A DNA stretch of 64,000 nt from Dreissena polymorpha (GCF_020536995.1 NC_068369.1:20607475-20671474), one strand, 5' to 3'. Counted from the first letter of the stretch, positions 11,326 to 23,008 are shown. Numbers and translations are program-made. Notes: generated from the letters alone by a model not told the origin.

Positions 11326-13860
11326 AACTCAGTAACTTTGGAGGAGAACGGAGAGCTGTTAACTGGAAAACAAGCTGCAAATGTGTTTGCCAAAAATTAC
11401 AAAGATGTCAGTAATATTCATGTCAACAGAGAGCGACAACGAGAAGCTAGAAAAGAACAGAGGGATAGGAGAGCAAGACGTGAATCATCAAAATCTATGA
11501 ATCAGGAACTGACCATGCACGAGCTTCAGACAGCCATCAGACAACTGAAAGCAAAGAAATCACCAGGACCCGATGGAATTACCAACGAAATGCTAATTCA
11601 TCTAGGCAAGAGAGCAATGCGCAAACTCCTTGACATATACAATTACAGCTGGAAACAAGGTAAACTTCCCCAAATCTGGAAAGAGGCTACCATGATTCCT
11701 ATCCACAAGAAAGGAAAGGACCCTAAGAAAGCCGCAAGTTACCGGCCGATCAGTCTCACCAGCTGTGTTGTCAAGACAATGGAGAGGATTGTTAATGCAC
11801 GCCTCAAGTGGTATCTGGAGACCAATGATTTACTGGCATCACAACAGGCAGGTTTCCGACAGTTTCGCTCAACTGAAGACCAGACTACTTACTTATCACA
11901 AGAGGTCGAAGACGCATTTCAAGAACAGAAGGTAGTCTTGACAGTCTGGATTGACCTTCAAAGGGCGTTCGACAAAGTCTGGACTGATGGTTTACAAGTG
12001 AAACTTATGAGGAACGGAGTTGACGGATCCATGCTGACCTGGATCAAGGCATATTTATATAACAGGAGAGCCAGGGTTAGTCTGAACCAAACAAAAAGCA
12101 GGAAGTTCCTACTGCGCCATGGAGTCCCCCAAGGTGGAGTCTTATCTCCAACACTCTTTGTGCTTTTCATCAATGACATAGTGTCTGAGCTACCAAAGGG
12201 AGTAAAAGCCGCACTTTATGCAGATGACTTGGTGCTATGGTGTAAGGAAGAACATGCAACCACGGCCACATACAGAATGCAGGGAGCCATAGACAAGCTT
12301 ACAGCATGGGCCAATGACTGGTGTGTCTCCATTAACAAGGAAAAATCATCCACAACACTATTCACCATGTCCACAAAGCAAAGAGCTGGAAAGATCATGA
12401 TGGAAGGAACACAGCTGAATGAAGAAGATGAGGCTACATACCTAGGAGTCACATTTGACAAGAGGCAAACTTGGAAGCCACATATCAGCCGTATTGAAGG
12501 AACCGCCAGAAGGAAACTTGCTTTGATGCGCAAACTTGCTGGAACAACATGGGGTGCTAATGAGCAAATATTGAAAACCATATACCAGGGCACAGTGAGA
12601 CCCACAATGGAATATAGCTCAGCAGCATGGTCCACTACAGCGAAGACCAACCAGCAAGCCCTCGACAAGGTACAGAACCAAGCACTGCGAATCATAACAG
12701 GGGCCACCAAGTCGACACCCATTGCCTTCATGGAAAAACTTACTGGTATACAGCCACTGCATGAAAGAAGACAAACTAAAGTACTACTACAGGCTGAAAA
12801 GTTCAAATCCCTACCTGACCATCCAATAAAAGCTAGACTAACTGAAGGTACTAAAAACCGGCTGAAGAGAGGTAGCTTTGTACACCAAGTGAAGACACTT
12901 AACAGACAGTTTGCACAACAGCTGGACACTCAAACAACTCCACTCAGCTCTGAAGACATTGTTAATCCAACAGCAAATGATCTGTCAAAAGTACAAATCA
13001 GACTTACTGTCCCCCTACTTGATTCAGAAGCACAAAATGAAATCCTGAAAAGAAGTCATACCTTAGCCATGATAAACGAGGATTTCCCATCAGATCTGTG
13101 GACACATGTATACACAGACGGATCAGCTACTAGAGCCGTTGAAGACGGAGGAGCTGGGATCCTCATCAGATATCCATCAGGCAGAAATGAAACACACTTC
13201 ATGGCCACAGGAAAGAGGTGCAGCAATTACAAAGCTGAGACAGAAGCACTCATGAAGGCAGCCTCTATGATTGAGAACTCACCTGAAGATACCACTTCAG
13301 TAGTATTCCTCACAGATGCAAGATCAGTCCTTGAAGCTCTGACAAACAACACCTCCCCAAAACTAGCAAAACTTATTACAAGACTCAGCAATAACCTCAA
13401 CATAGCACTCCAGTGGATACCTGCCCACTGTGGAGTGTCAGGAAACGAGGAGGCTGACCAACTAGCTAAACAGGGAGCAAAAACAGAGCAACCAAATACC
13501 CAGGTTACATACAGAGAGAAAGTCAGCATCATAAAGGCAATCACCAGGCCCCAGCAAGAGCAAGATGCTTATCACCTGCTTAACAGAGCAGAACAAGTAG
13601 TGATGGTTCGACTACGCTCAGGACACAACAGACTGAATGCCCACTTGTACAGAAAATACAAGCTGGTACCCTCACCACTCTGTCCATGTGGAGAAGAGGA
13701 ACAAACTGCTGAACATGTTCTTCAAAGATGCAAAAGACACGATCAGGAGCGAGCTGCGGAGTGGTCCGAAGACACAACCCTCAACAGAAAACTGTATGGA
13801 GGTCTGGAAGATCTAAGACGGACTACAACATTCATTGCAGAAACTGGCATGATTGTGTAG
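11326..13860 (+). CDS. LINE reverse transcriptase-RNase H, N-terminally truncated
   Basis: About 844 codons are open from the insertion point; there is no native start because the 5' end is missing. The RT domain carries SPGPDGI, SYRPISLTSCVVKTMERI, WIDLQRAFDKVW, HGVPQGGVLSPTLFVLFIND and the catalytic YADDLVLW (near codon 300 of the frame). RNase H follows with YTDGSAT, NYKAETEAL, LTDARSVLEAL and PAHCGVSGNEEADQLAK, so all the usual acidic residues are present. A Cys-His cluster near the C-terminus (CPCG..H..C) is typical of such ORF2 proteins. The enzyme copies its own RNA at a nicked target, but this copy cannot nick without its endonuclease. Confidence 0.85.
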   Translation, partial: NSVTLEENGELLTGKQAANVFAKNYKDVSNIHVNRERQREARKEQRDRRARRESSKSMNQELTMHELQTAIRQLKAKKSPGPDGITNEMLIHLGKRAMRKLLDIYNYSWKQGKLPQIWKEATMIPIHKKGKDPKKAASYRPISLTSCVVKTMERIVNARLKWYLETNDLLASQQAGFRQFRSTEDQTTYLSQEVEDAFQEQKVVLTVWIDLQRAFDKVWTDGLQVKLMRNGVDGSMLTWIKAYLYNRRARVSLNQTKSRKFLLRHGVPQGGVLSPTLFVLFINDIVSELPKGVKAALYADDLVLWCKEEHATTATYRMQGAIDKLTAWANDWCVSINKEKSSTTLFTMSTKQRAGKIMMEGTQLNEEDEATYLGVTFDKRQTWKPHISRIEGTARRKLALMRKLAGTTWGANEQILKTIYQGTVRPTMEYSSAAWSTTAKTNQQALDKVQNQALRIITGATKSTPIAFMEKLTGIQPLHERRQTKVLLQAEKFKSLPDHPIKARLTEGTKNRLKRGSFVHQVKTLNRQFAQQLDTQTTPLSSEDIVNPTANDLSKVQIRLTVPLLDSEAQNEILKRSHTLAMINEDFPSDLWTHVYTDGSATRAVEDGGAGILIRYPSGRNETHFMATGKRCSNYKAETEALMKAASMIENSPEDTTSVVFLTDARSVLEALTNNTSPKLAKLITRLSNNLNIALQWIPAHCGVSGNEEADQLAKQGAKTEQPNTQVTYREKVSIIKAITRPQQEQDAYHLLNRAEQVVMVRLRSGHNRLNAHLYRKYKLVPSPLCPCGEEEQTAEHVLQRCKRHDQERAAEWSEDTTLNRKLYGGLEDLRRTTTFIAETGMIV

Positions 13861-13886
13861 CGCGAACGCAAAGAAGAAGAAGAAGA
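11326..13886 (+). mobile_element. I-group-like LINE, 5'-truncated, recent insertion
   Basis: This 2561-bp insert lies in the minus-strand LINE and is flanked by the 13-bp duplication AGATCTTTAAATA. It lacks its 5' part (no ORF1, no endonuclease) and ends in a (GAA)n tail at about 13871-13886. Its frame is open from the first inserted base to a TAG at 13858-13860. RT followed by RNase H is the layout of the I group (I, Nimb, Ingi, Outcast types). An open frame of 2.5 kb and a perfect target duplication point to a recent insertion. Confidence 0.85.
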
Positions 13887-13899
13887 AGATCTTTAAATA
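13887..13899. repeat. Target site duplication, right copy
   Basis: This is identical to 11313-11325 and follows directly on the (GAA)n tail of the plus-strand LINE. Confidence 0.85.
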
Positions 13900-16057
13900 G
13901 TGTTTTTGAATTAGTGTTGTACTTTTTATTTAAAATATGTGCACCACAACGCTTTTGTATTTTGACTATTCTATTAATTTCCGTTTTGGCCGCTGAACCC
14001 CAGGTAACGCATGCGTAGTCGGATATAGGTGAGATATAACCATTATAGAAGAGCTTACGCATTTCAAGGGTTAAATATGGTTGTATTTTTTGCAAAAGAA
14101 ACATTCGTGATGACATTTTTGAACAAACGCTGTTAATGTGTAGTTTCCAAGATAGAGTATTGTCAATATAAAGGCCAAGAAGTTTTTGACAATTTACTGT
14201 TTTGATCACCGTATCTGAAATTTTAAGTTTTAGATCTGTCATGTTTTGAGCTTTCCGTTTTGACCCTAATACCATACAAGTAGTTTTTAGTGGATTAATA
14301 ATCATGTTATTAGTTTGGCACCAATCATTTACAATTGAAAGATTTGTTTGTAGCTTATTTTGAAGTGTTTGAATATTTGTTCCCACAGTGTGCAATGTTG
14401 TATCATCAGCATGCATTGCAGAATCACATGTAAGATCTAGCGAAAGATCATTAACGTAAATAAGAAATAGAAGAGGTCCTAAAATAGATCCTTGGGGAAC
14501 ACCAGCAATGATGCTTTTACAAGTAGAGGTAGCGTTTTCTGCTTTGATAAACTGAAATCGATTGCGGAGATATGAAGAAAATAGGTCGCATGACCTATCA
14601 TTAAAATGATAAAGTTTTAATTTGTGTAAAAGAACCCTATGGTCCACAAGATCAAATGCTTTTTTAAAATCCAAGAAAATTGTACCTACCAGATTTCCAT
14701 TATCAATTTGTTTAAGCCATGAATCAACTATATTAATCAATGCTGTTTGACAAGAATGATATTTGCGAAAACCCGACTGAGTTTTGTTTAATAGACTTGT
14801 AGATTCTAGATATATATGCAATTGTTTAGCTATATGCTTTTCAAATATTTTAGATATAGTAGGTAAAAGTGATATTGGTCTATAATTATTGGGATCTTCT
14901 ACCGATCCACCCTTATATAAAGGTATTACGTTTGCAATTTTAAGCATGTCGGGAAAAGTTCCATGTGATATACAGTTATTTATAAGAGCAGTGATTGGTT
15001 GTATAATGAAATCTTTGCAAAGTTTAATAATGCTGGGTCCTATACCATCAGCACCAGCAGATTTGTTTGAATGAAGTTGATTAATTAAAGTACTAACTTC
15101 TGATGTGGTAATAAACTGAACAGAGAAATGCTTAGACTCTAGCTTAGCATCTATATATGCTTTTAGTGAGTGGAAATCGTGTTCAGCAAATTTAGTCTTT
15201 TTAATAAGTTTCGAGATGTCAACAAAGTGATCATTAAGTGCATTAGCTACATTTGTTTTACCAGATATTATCCGATCATCCTTCCTTATTACATTTGGCA
15301 AAATAGAGGATTCTGTGTGTTCATTTGATGCTAATTTAATAGTTTTCCAGAGCGATTTCGCACTTGTTTTGTTTTGTACCGCATTCGAAAAATATTCTTT
15401 TTTAGCCATTTTGATTGCACTGTTACATTTATTACGCCACAACTTATATTGTGGCCAATTAGATTCACGTTTATATTTATCCCTTAAAGACCTTGCTTGT
15501 TTTACGTTTTCGTTGAACCAACCAGGTTGTTGTAATCTCTTCACTTTTTTATATTTGATAGGGGCATTCTTATTAAGGACTGAGTTTAATGTGTTATAAA
15601 ATACTTCAAATGCCTCATTAGCATCCGCTATTGTTTCAACCATATCAAAATTAGCATTTGCTAAGTCATTTTGAAAATTGATTTCATTAAATTTGTTAAA
15701 ACATCTGTACATAATAATTTTATGATCATCTGTTTTAACAATTTTACCTTTGACGCGTTATGTAAAAACTACTGGGTAATGGTCACTTATGGCTATTTTT
15801 GGTATGATTACCTCAGAAATGTTGTCATATTTTGAATACAAATGGTCTAATATTGATGATGAACGTTCCGTAACCCTTGTTGGAAAAGACACGTGTTGTT
15901 TTAAATTAAAATCAGTGATAAGTTTTTCCCATTTCTTATTGTTAAATATGTTTTGGCTTAAACAGTGAAAATTAAAATCCCCGGTTGAATACATATTACA
16001 ATCTTCCATGTCTGCCTTATTTATCTGTAATTCAAATGAGTCAATCCAAGATTGCAA
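13887..16057 (-). pseudogene. LINE ORF2: endonuclease end and reverse transcriptase
   Basis: The first part (16057-15761) ends an AP-type endonuclease, with GDFNFH and SDHYPV, the last containing the catalytic Asp-His pair. An in-frame TAA follows, and the frame then stays open. The RT part includes NYRPISLLPTISKIFEK, the palm motif FLDFKKAFDLVDH, GVPQGSILGPLLFLIYVNDL, and HADDTTL as active site in place of the more usual YADD. No RNase H domain follows, in line with CR1/L2-type elements. The rest of the protein lies at 10991-11325, beyond the inserted LINE. The internal stop and the insertion make it non-functional. Confidence 0.8.
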
Positions 16058-16066
16058 TAACTACCT

Positions 16067-17189
16067 GTATAAACCAAGCTTTTCTTCGAAGTACAAAATT
16101 TTCATATTTTCACTAGCGCCATGCGCTCGCGAAAATATCAAAAAGTAAACGGTAAAATCTGTCTATTTCTTCGTATTTTTGCTGTATATATTGTATCTAG
16201 AATTCAAAATATGACTTAAATGATACTATTTTGATTTTTATTATGACACTTTGTTTTTAACCAAACCAATTTCTACTTTGCTGAAACCACTTACATTTTA
16301 TGGCGCTTTTACATATATAACATGTTATAAAAAATAAATTCTGTAAAAGAATAGTTAACACCTTTACTGCATCTGTACACACCAACTGCATGCCCATATT
16401 TGGAAATCTGGATGAATTATGGAACTTTCATGTACCCCAGGGGTGCAAATAAACTGGACAAAAGCCGAGCGTGGGGGTAGTTTTGAAAAAATCTGTATTT
16501 TTTAAAGCATGGAAAACCTACCTAAAAATTTCCATATAGTTAAGTGAAATGATGCTGATTAAGAAAATAATGCATTAGATTATATTAGGAGAGGTACTCA
16601 TTACAGTAGCTCTACATTAAAATCTATTTATTAATAATAACATCTGATAAAATTTTACATTTTATAATGATTATGAAGAAGTCATAAAACAACGTTTCAA
16701 CATTTAACCAATACATTTGCTTTAAGTCAAGTAAATTTAAGCTCTGTCAACAAGCTGGCTACTTATACAATGAATTTTAGGTCAATACCTTTGTAAAACC
16801 AAACGTCATTAAGTGATCCGGATTTTTTTCTACTTTTGGAAATACATTACGTTACCTACAACAGTACCAGACGTTCCTAAAATGGAAGCCTGCAAACAAC
16901 ACAGAAGTTAAGCTAAATGCCTCCGTACATCCTCAAATGATTTAGCGGAAACCTTTTTTTATATTTTTATAACGGTGTCATTAATACAATCAGCATTAAG
17001 GCCACAATGCAAGAATACTAAAAACAAGAAGCATAGCAACGCCGTGAAACGAATGGTTTAACGTTTTGTTATTCATCTTATTTAAATATGTGTACAGTCT
17101 CAAACGTGTGCATGTAAGCTACTTACAAACAAAATATAAGCCCAATGTCTCAATCTTAACTTACTGAGAAGAAACCGTTGTTTTTTTTA
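16067..17189. other. AT-rich spacer
   Basis: No gene is recognised. A motif near 16100-16145 (CGCTCGCGAAAATAT) resembles the centre of the foldback repeat at 3629-3777, so a fragment of that family may lie here. Confidence 0.35.
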
Positions 17190-17880
17190 GTAAAAGCGAC
17201 ATTGACCTTAAACGAGTTGCTTAAGATAAATTCCCATGTTATATTTGCATAATAGCTACCTACACACACAATTGCTGTTTAATATTGCAATCAAAACAAA
17301 CGTTATCAAGAGGACACATTTATTTCAGTTACAGTGACCTTACCATGGACGCGAAAGACCTCAAATAGATTCCCGAGGTAGGTCTACATGAAAGCGATGA
17401 ACACACGTTATTAACAATCTTAAGATAAGTCATTAAGATATATGGTATTTTGCTAGTTTTAGTAACAGTGACCTTAACATTGATCTGCTTAGCCCCATAT
17501 AGTATCACAAGCGAAGACTCCACCCTAGCTATATCTTAAAGTTCATCAAGATTGGTCAGTGCAAAAAGCTATCGAAGGGAAACTAAGCCTTGCTTTCTTT
17601 TTAAGCTATTGTCTTACAGAGACCTTGACCTTCCCTTGGTAGCTTCAAATGCAATCACAATTTGGGTGTTAGTTCTAGAGAAACAAACACAAGTTTAGAG
17701 CAATACCTCTATCCATTAATAAAATCCCGTTGTTCGATTTTAGTTACAGTGAATATGACCTTTATCTGACAAACCCCAAATGCAATCCCAAAGCTAGATT
17801 TCCGTGCATGGTAGCAGTTTCAAGAGTTTCAGAGAGATTTGAGGAATTTCAACTTAGTTGAAAACATGATAAATTCAATT
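17190..17880. repeat. Old diverged tandem repeat with 'acagtgacctt' motifs
   Basis: Three to four degenerate units carry TTACAGTGACCTT or CAGTGACCTTAAC spaced roughly 130-170 bp apart. Arrays of CAGTGACCTTGACC-type units are common in bivalve DNA. Low identity between units suggests age. No frames of interest. Confidence 0.45.
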
Positions 17881-18406
17881 TTGGCCCGTAATGTTTATCA
17901 AAAATGTCATTAATTGAGCAGGATTTTTGTTTTTTAATTAAAAGTGCACATTTACTAGAGCTTAAATGAATCACCAAATTGTATAAGACAAGCGAGACAC
18001 ATGTCACCAAAAAACCATCATTTATGTATTACATTTTACCCAATGTTTCAAATATTTCTTTTTATAAGCTTTCATCAGTCGATGTTTCATAACGGTTGTA
18101 AAATGAAAACCAATTTATTTATTTATTTTTTACTCAGTTGACATCTCTCATTTTACTAGCTATGTACATTTCAGAACTTTGAATAAAACCAAACAATCAA
18201 ACTAAGGGCATGTGTAGATAAAAGGGGGCAGGGTGGGACCTTGGTTCGACTGTGTTCTGCGCCCTTGTGTTAGACCCTAGTCTGATAATGATCAATGTTT
18301 ATAATACAAAGTTGATTTGATTGGGGGAGGTCTTATATCTTATCTTATACCACACTGTGACTGCCATAATCAACTTGAGATATATCCGCTGATAAAACAC
18401 ATTTTA

Positions 18407-19110
18407 ATATAAAGAAGTGAAACTCCAGCTGCTGGAGCAGTATTGAATTTTCATTAAAAACAATTAGTTGGTCCTTTATTTAAGGCAAGTGACCTATTGC
18501 CCAAACAGTACAAAACAGCACAATACAGCACAATACAAACCAACATAAACACAAAATACGAATAAAGCTGGGGCCACCGCCTTGGAACGGTCAATTCAAA
18601 GCATTGGGGGTTTAAACCTGGTTATAGAGCGCTCAACCTCACATTTAAGTGTAAATAAAATTTAACGTCATAGCATTGTAACTCAAATTAAACAATAATA
18701 AAAGGGAATTAAAACGCATTCAATTTAATTACTTTTTAATTACAAAATTGCATTGAAGATACAAGAGTAACAGAGTTAGAACTTTTTGACGAACGATTAA
18801 ATAAAACTATTAACAATTGTCAACTACATTCCTTCTTTATAGAAAAGATTTGAGAGTATAGCATCATAGAGTTAATATCTCATATAATCATCGTGCAAAT
18901 ACAGGAAGAAGCAGCAATAATGGGTGTAAAAATTCCATATTACATAGCTTTGTTGTTTATGTGACTGCTATAAAAAATAAAAATAATTCAATCAAACCAG
19001 AAACGCCTATCAGAGGGAAAATATAAATAAAATGGAACGTTATAAACCCAGTGACCTATGCATGTAGATTACAACTGGGAAAGTCGGTCGTATGACGTCA
19101 CAAAAATCCA
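18407..19110. repeat. Inverted copy of the LINE 5' region
   Basis: This stretch matches, in reverse complement, about 6810-7480 and the same part of 7806-8704. Shared blocks include GAAACTCCAGCTGCTGGAGC, AACAATTAGTTGGTCC, CCGCCTTGGAACGGTC and GAAGAAGCAGCAATAATGGG. It keeps the 40-bp segment lost from the first tandem copy. It extends past the point where LINE ORF2 would begin (ATGACGTCA near 19092), so it is probably a second, 3'-lacking fragment of the same Tx1/L1-like family on the plus strand. Confidence 0.7.
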
Positions 19111-20332
19111 TAATGACATAATGACGTGAACAAATTCCAGGGACAGTACTAAATACAAATATTAATGGGGCTGTGCTACTAATAAAACAAGTTTAGGTGA
19201 TTTAATACTAAGAAGCAAATGAATAAAAATGGTAATGCCATTAAAGCGGCATTATTGGAATCAAACAGTATATAGGTGTTTTGACAACTGAAGACAGAAA
19301 TGATTTGATGTACGATTTGAGTCCAAATGTAGTTTACATGCAGATTTGTCCATACGACACAATGACACAATTTTATTCAACAGTGAACACCCAAATTACA
19401 ATAAGCTTCATGACACCATTTGGAATAATACACAGCGATGATAACTTGTGTCAATTTGAGAATCGCTTTAGCTGGATATTTGCGAAAGTTAAGAAAAATA
19501 AGTCAGTAATCGTTCTCTTTGTGATCTTAAATTTAATCGAGATAATTATCATTACTGAAAAATGCAAAGCTGTTTAGTGTTTATAAAATGAATACCAATG
19601 ATCCATGCAAAAAATCATTAGCATATTATATTTTATTGCGAATATTTCAATATTACATACCAAATAGTGTAAGCAAACAATATTAATTGTATTAATATTA
19701 TTCTAATTGACATTTAAAAAAGTGTATGTATCTAGTCTCTTTTGAAAATAGTACATTATTTGGGTAAAATATCCGTTTAGGTAAGTTAACATTTAACAGT
19801 TATTTTTTTATTCTTTCATAATTTCTTATACGTTGAGGAAATATAATTGATAAGCACGTATACAAACTTTAACTCTTAATTTGTATTATAACACAGATCA
19901 TAACTTAAGTTATTCATAGGTTGAAAGGTATTTGTAATATAAAGCATTTTAAGTTAGGAAATCCGGTGCGTGTAGTTCGAAGTTTGTGTCCGGAAAGCAA
20001 CACACTGAACCATATCGAATAACGTATGGCATGCACAAAAACTAATTTCAACAAACACTTTGAATGAAACTTTACGAAAAATCTACAAAATAACACTATA
20101 CAGAATGTCAAATTTGACGTTAAGCGAGAAGTATTCAAGCTCCAATCCGTAATGACAATGGACGAGTTTCCGTGACATGTGCGTTGTGTAAAAATGACGT
20201 CACCACAAAAATAGATGGCGGAAATACCCGAGCGGTTTACGGAAAACAAGATCATCGTTTTTTAGCATCATAATAGTTTTACCATTGCTCTTGATGATTC
20301 CAATCGTTTTAGAATATATATATATCAATATA
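19111..20332. other. Spacer, possible promoter-like motifs
   Basis: No recognisable gene. Frames of 98 and 113 codons (19281-19577 plus, 19914-20255 minus) show no known motif and no codon pattern that I trust. A perfect CRE-like TGACGTCA near 20194 and an ATGGCGGAAA (YY1-like) motif near 20214 lie close together, with no gene start found beside them. Confidence 0.3.
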
Positions 20333-20401
20333 TTTGTCACCCGCTGCTAGCAATAAATTAAATGTCAATAGATTTATTTATTGTTAGCAGCGGGTGACAA
20401 A
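20333..20401. repeat. Near-perfect 26-bp hairpin
   Basis: The left arm 20333-20358 (TTTGTCACCCGCTGCTAGC...) is the reverse complement of 20376-20401 with a single T/C difference, which would be a G-U pair in RNA. The loop is 17 nt. The stem is GC-rich for this region. It lies 110 bp past the stop codon of the candidate secreted-protein gene (in that gene's sense), so it could be part of its transcript or a foldback-element relic. Confidence 0.8.
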
Positions 20402-20510
20402 GACATTTCAACATTCCTAGCTTCGGCAAACAACAATATACTATGTTGTCTTATGGTTACATTGCATTAAGGATTTTTTTATATTAAATGAATTTTATTA
20501 ATATAAACAA

Positions 20511-21034
20511 TTATATTATATCGCCCGGCCGATGACAGCACGTGACTTGGCGGACGATGTAAAGAGTAATGAACTTCAGTACATTAGGTCCAACAAGATA
20601 TTGGTATGGTCCCTGCTGTCCTGCTTGCAGTGGATATAACTGAATGTTCAGAAAACCCGATGATATGTTACCTCCTGGAGCCAAAGTACAGTTGTTGTAA
20701 AATGGCCCATTGAACGCAGTTCCACCGAAATAGCTCACTTGGAGTAAACTAACATTTGTCGGAGACAAAATACTGAAAGCTCCATCCATATTTATATTAA
20801 GTGTGTAGTTGAATACTGGCGATGAACCAATCCATCCAAAAGCTGTTTCGGATATTCGGCACGCACTATTTAAATCTAAAATGAATGAGTCAATACTCTT
20901 TTTTTTTCAATGTGATTGTGTGAATACAATATTCTGATTTTAAATATTGCAGTCCAGTAACGTTTCTTGACAATACTTTAGTTTACAAAATGTGAAAATC
21001 CCATACCTAAACTTAGCAGCAAAACAACTAGCAT
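20511..21034 (-). CDS. Candidate small secreted protein, unknown family
   Basis: Two exons are proposed: 21007-21034 and 20511-20875, joined over GTATGG...TTTTAG. The product has 130 residues. It starts MLVVLLLSLDLNSAC, a short signal-peptide-like segment whose cleavage would fall near residue 14. The mature part is rich in Gly, Asn, Ser and aromatics, has possible N-glycosylation sites (NYT, NVS, NCT, NIS) and a few Cys (one early, one in NNC, and a CC pair near the end). I recognise no family. The splice sites, signal peptide and glycosylation sites fit a real gene, but there is no homology support. The last 25 residues may be intron read-through if a further exon exists. Confidence 0.4.
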
Positions 21035-22371
21035 ATTCAACCATAAAGATAAAGTTAAAACATAGAAGCGTGTATTTTTTAAATAGCAGTGTAATTAATA
21101 CAATGTGCTGTATTCATTAAGACATTTGGAAGCATATGCATTTTGTTTTGCCGCAAAGCAAGCAACGACATATTTTCACTTAATATTATGTCACTATCGT
21201 GATTAAAAATATTTAGAAAACGTTACTGAATAAATACGTTTCGTTAACAGTTTACAACTCTTCGCTGTTACTTTAACATATACCCGTCGTCAGAATTATA
21301 TATCGCAAGATAATAAATACGTATCATTACAAACATATTCAACCTATTGCAAGTAATACCATGCCAACATGAAATACGACTTGAAAACCAATAAAACTTC
21401 AAATAAGTAACATTGAACTAGCCGTTTACACTCAAATAAATGACACTTAAGTTCTAAAAAAGCCAAATGGAAAATTGTGTTATCTAACCTTTTGTCAAAA
21501 TTATGAGAAAAAGAATCCATTTCTCTAGATACATCTTTAATATCTAAGCACCTGTCTTCGCTAATTAAGATTATACCCGTGTTTACCCAGGAAAATAAGT
21601 TCTCAAGTAGGAAGTTTATATATGAAGAAATCATTGTATCGTTGAACAAAAAGAATGAAGAGGGAAGTTAATTTTCAATGGAAAACAGGGCGTGTGATTT
21701 ACATGTATATTAATGTTTTATCTTCCTAAATAAATACTTCAACCACGACTTAAAATGGCCACCGAAAAAATAACCTTTGCGAAACGCAAGTGACATTTTT
21801 CCTTGTGAAATTTCTATTTAACATAATAGGATAAAATGGTTCTGTGTATACTGGCATAGAAATGCCCAGAAGACCATCTTAAAACTCACTAGTTTCGCGA
21901 ACAAAAATATCCTTTTTACTAGTAAGTTTATAAATGTAAATGAAAACTGCGCGCAAAATTGTACTGTCTTCAGTAGATTAATGTATGACGTAGAAAACGA
22001 ACGGTGACAAATGCCAGACCGATAACACAATGGAGTGCTTAGCGTGAAAAGTATCGCACAACTAGTGTGGTTATGGTATGGAAGTTCCACACCACCATAT
22101 GTTGTTATCAATAATTGAAGATTTTCACATACAATTAAATTATTTTTTCTTAATTTATTTCATTTTTGAATTATTTTATATATTGAAACATTGACCCATG
22201 TACTACGTTTTTTAAATAATACTTATAAACTTATTGTATTCATTGTATGTTCCATGTGAATTTATTTTTTGAACGACATGATAACTAGTTCATTAGTAAG
22301 GTCAAACGATTATTTAGTTAAACAGACACTACAAGTTAACAATATAATTCTTAGCGTTATTATTATTATTC
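21035..22371. other. AT-rich spacer
   Basis: Minus-strand frames at 21344-21649 and 21818-22111 show no known motif. This could hold the promoter and 5' UTR of the candidate secreted-protein gene, but no clear element was seen. Confidence 0.3.
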
Positions 22372-22373
22372 GT

Positions 22374-22628
<255 letters not shown>

Positions 22629-23008
22629 ACCTTTATGCATTTTATTAGATTATAAAAATGACCTTAATGTACTCATGGGTGCTGCATAATTTATGAATGT
22701 CTTATGTTACTTATTTATTTATATCATATAGTTATAGATAATGTGTAGCATCTTTTATTTGTGGTTCTTTATACAATACTAAATTTTCATGATATTTTGT
22801 GATTCTATTTGATAACAATACCCATGTTTAAATTTCACTGGATGTTTACCTGTTTGAACCTTATAAGTTAATGCCCCGTATGGATTGATATAGATACAAG
22901 CTGACTTTGCTCTAAAATGGGATAAATATTACACAATATTGTATCGTACAGTAAATTGATTGTTGTAAAAGTTATATAGTGTTATTATAAGGTTTAATAT
23001 TCACGCAA

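Larger units (their letters stand above)
10661..16066 (-). mobile_element. CR1/Jockey-like LINE, 5'-truncated, split by a second LINE
   Basis: On the minus strand this LINE runs from a truncated endonuclease (about 16066) to a 3' tail of ATT repeats (10661-10685) just after an AATAAAG motif. It is interrupted at 11326-13886 by a plus-strand LINE. Removing the insert and one copy of the 13-bp target duplication restores a continuous reading frame across the junction (KTLFKDLKWLTF). The element itself spans about 2.85 kb. Frames are mostly open, with one in-frame TAA (15758-15760) between the endonuclease and RT parts, so this copy is fairly young but defective. Confidence 0.85.

Noticed and set aside
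12216-12929. 237-codon minus-strand frame
   Set aside because: It is the antisense shadow of the plus-strand LINE reverse transcriptase frame.
19281-19577. 98-codon plus-strand frame after the inverted LINE fragment
   Set aside because: It could be LINE-derived, but no motif could be matched and it is not supported as a gene.
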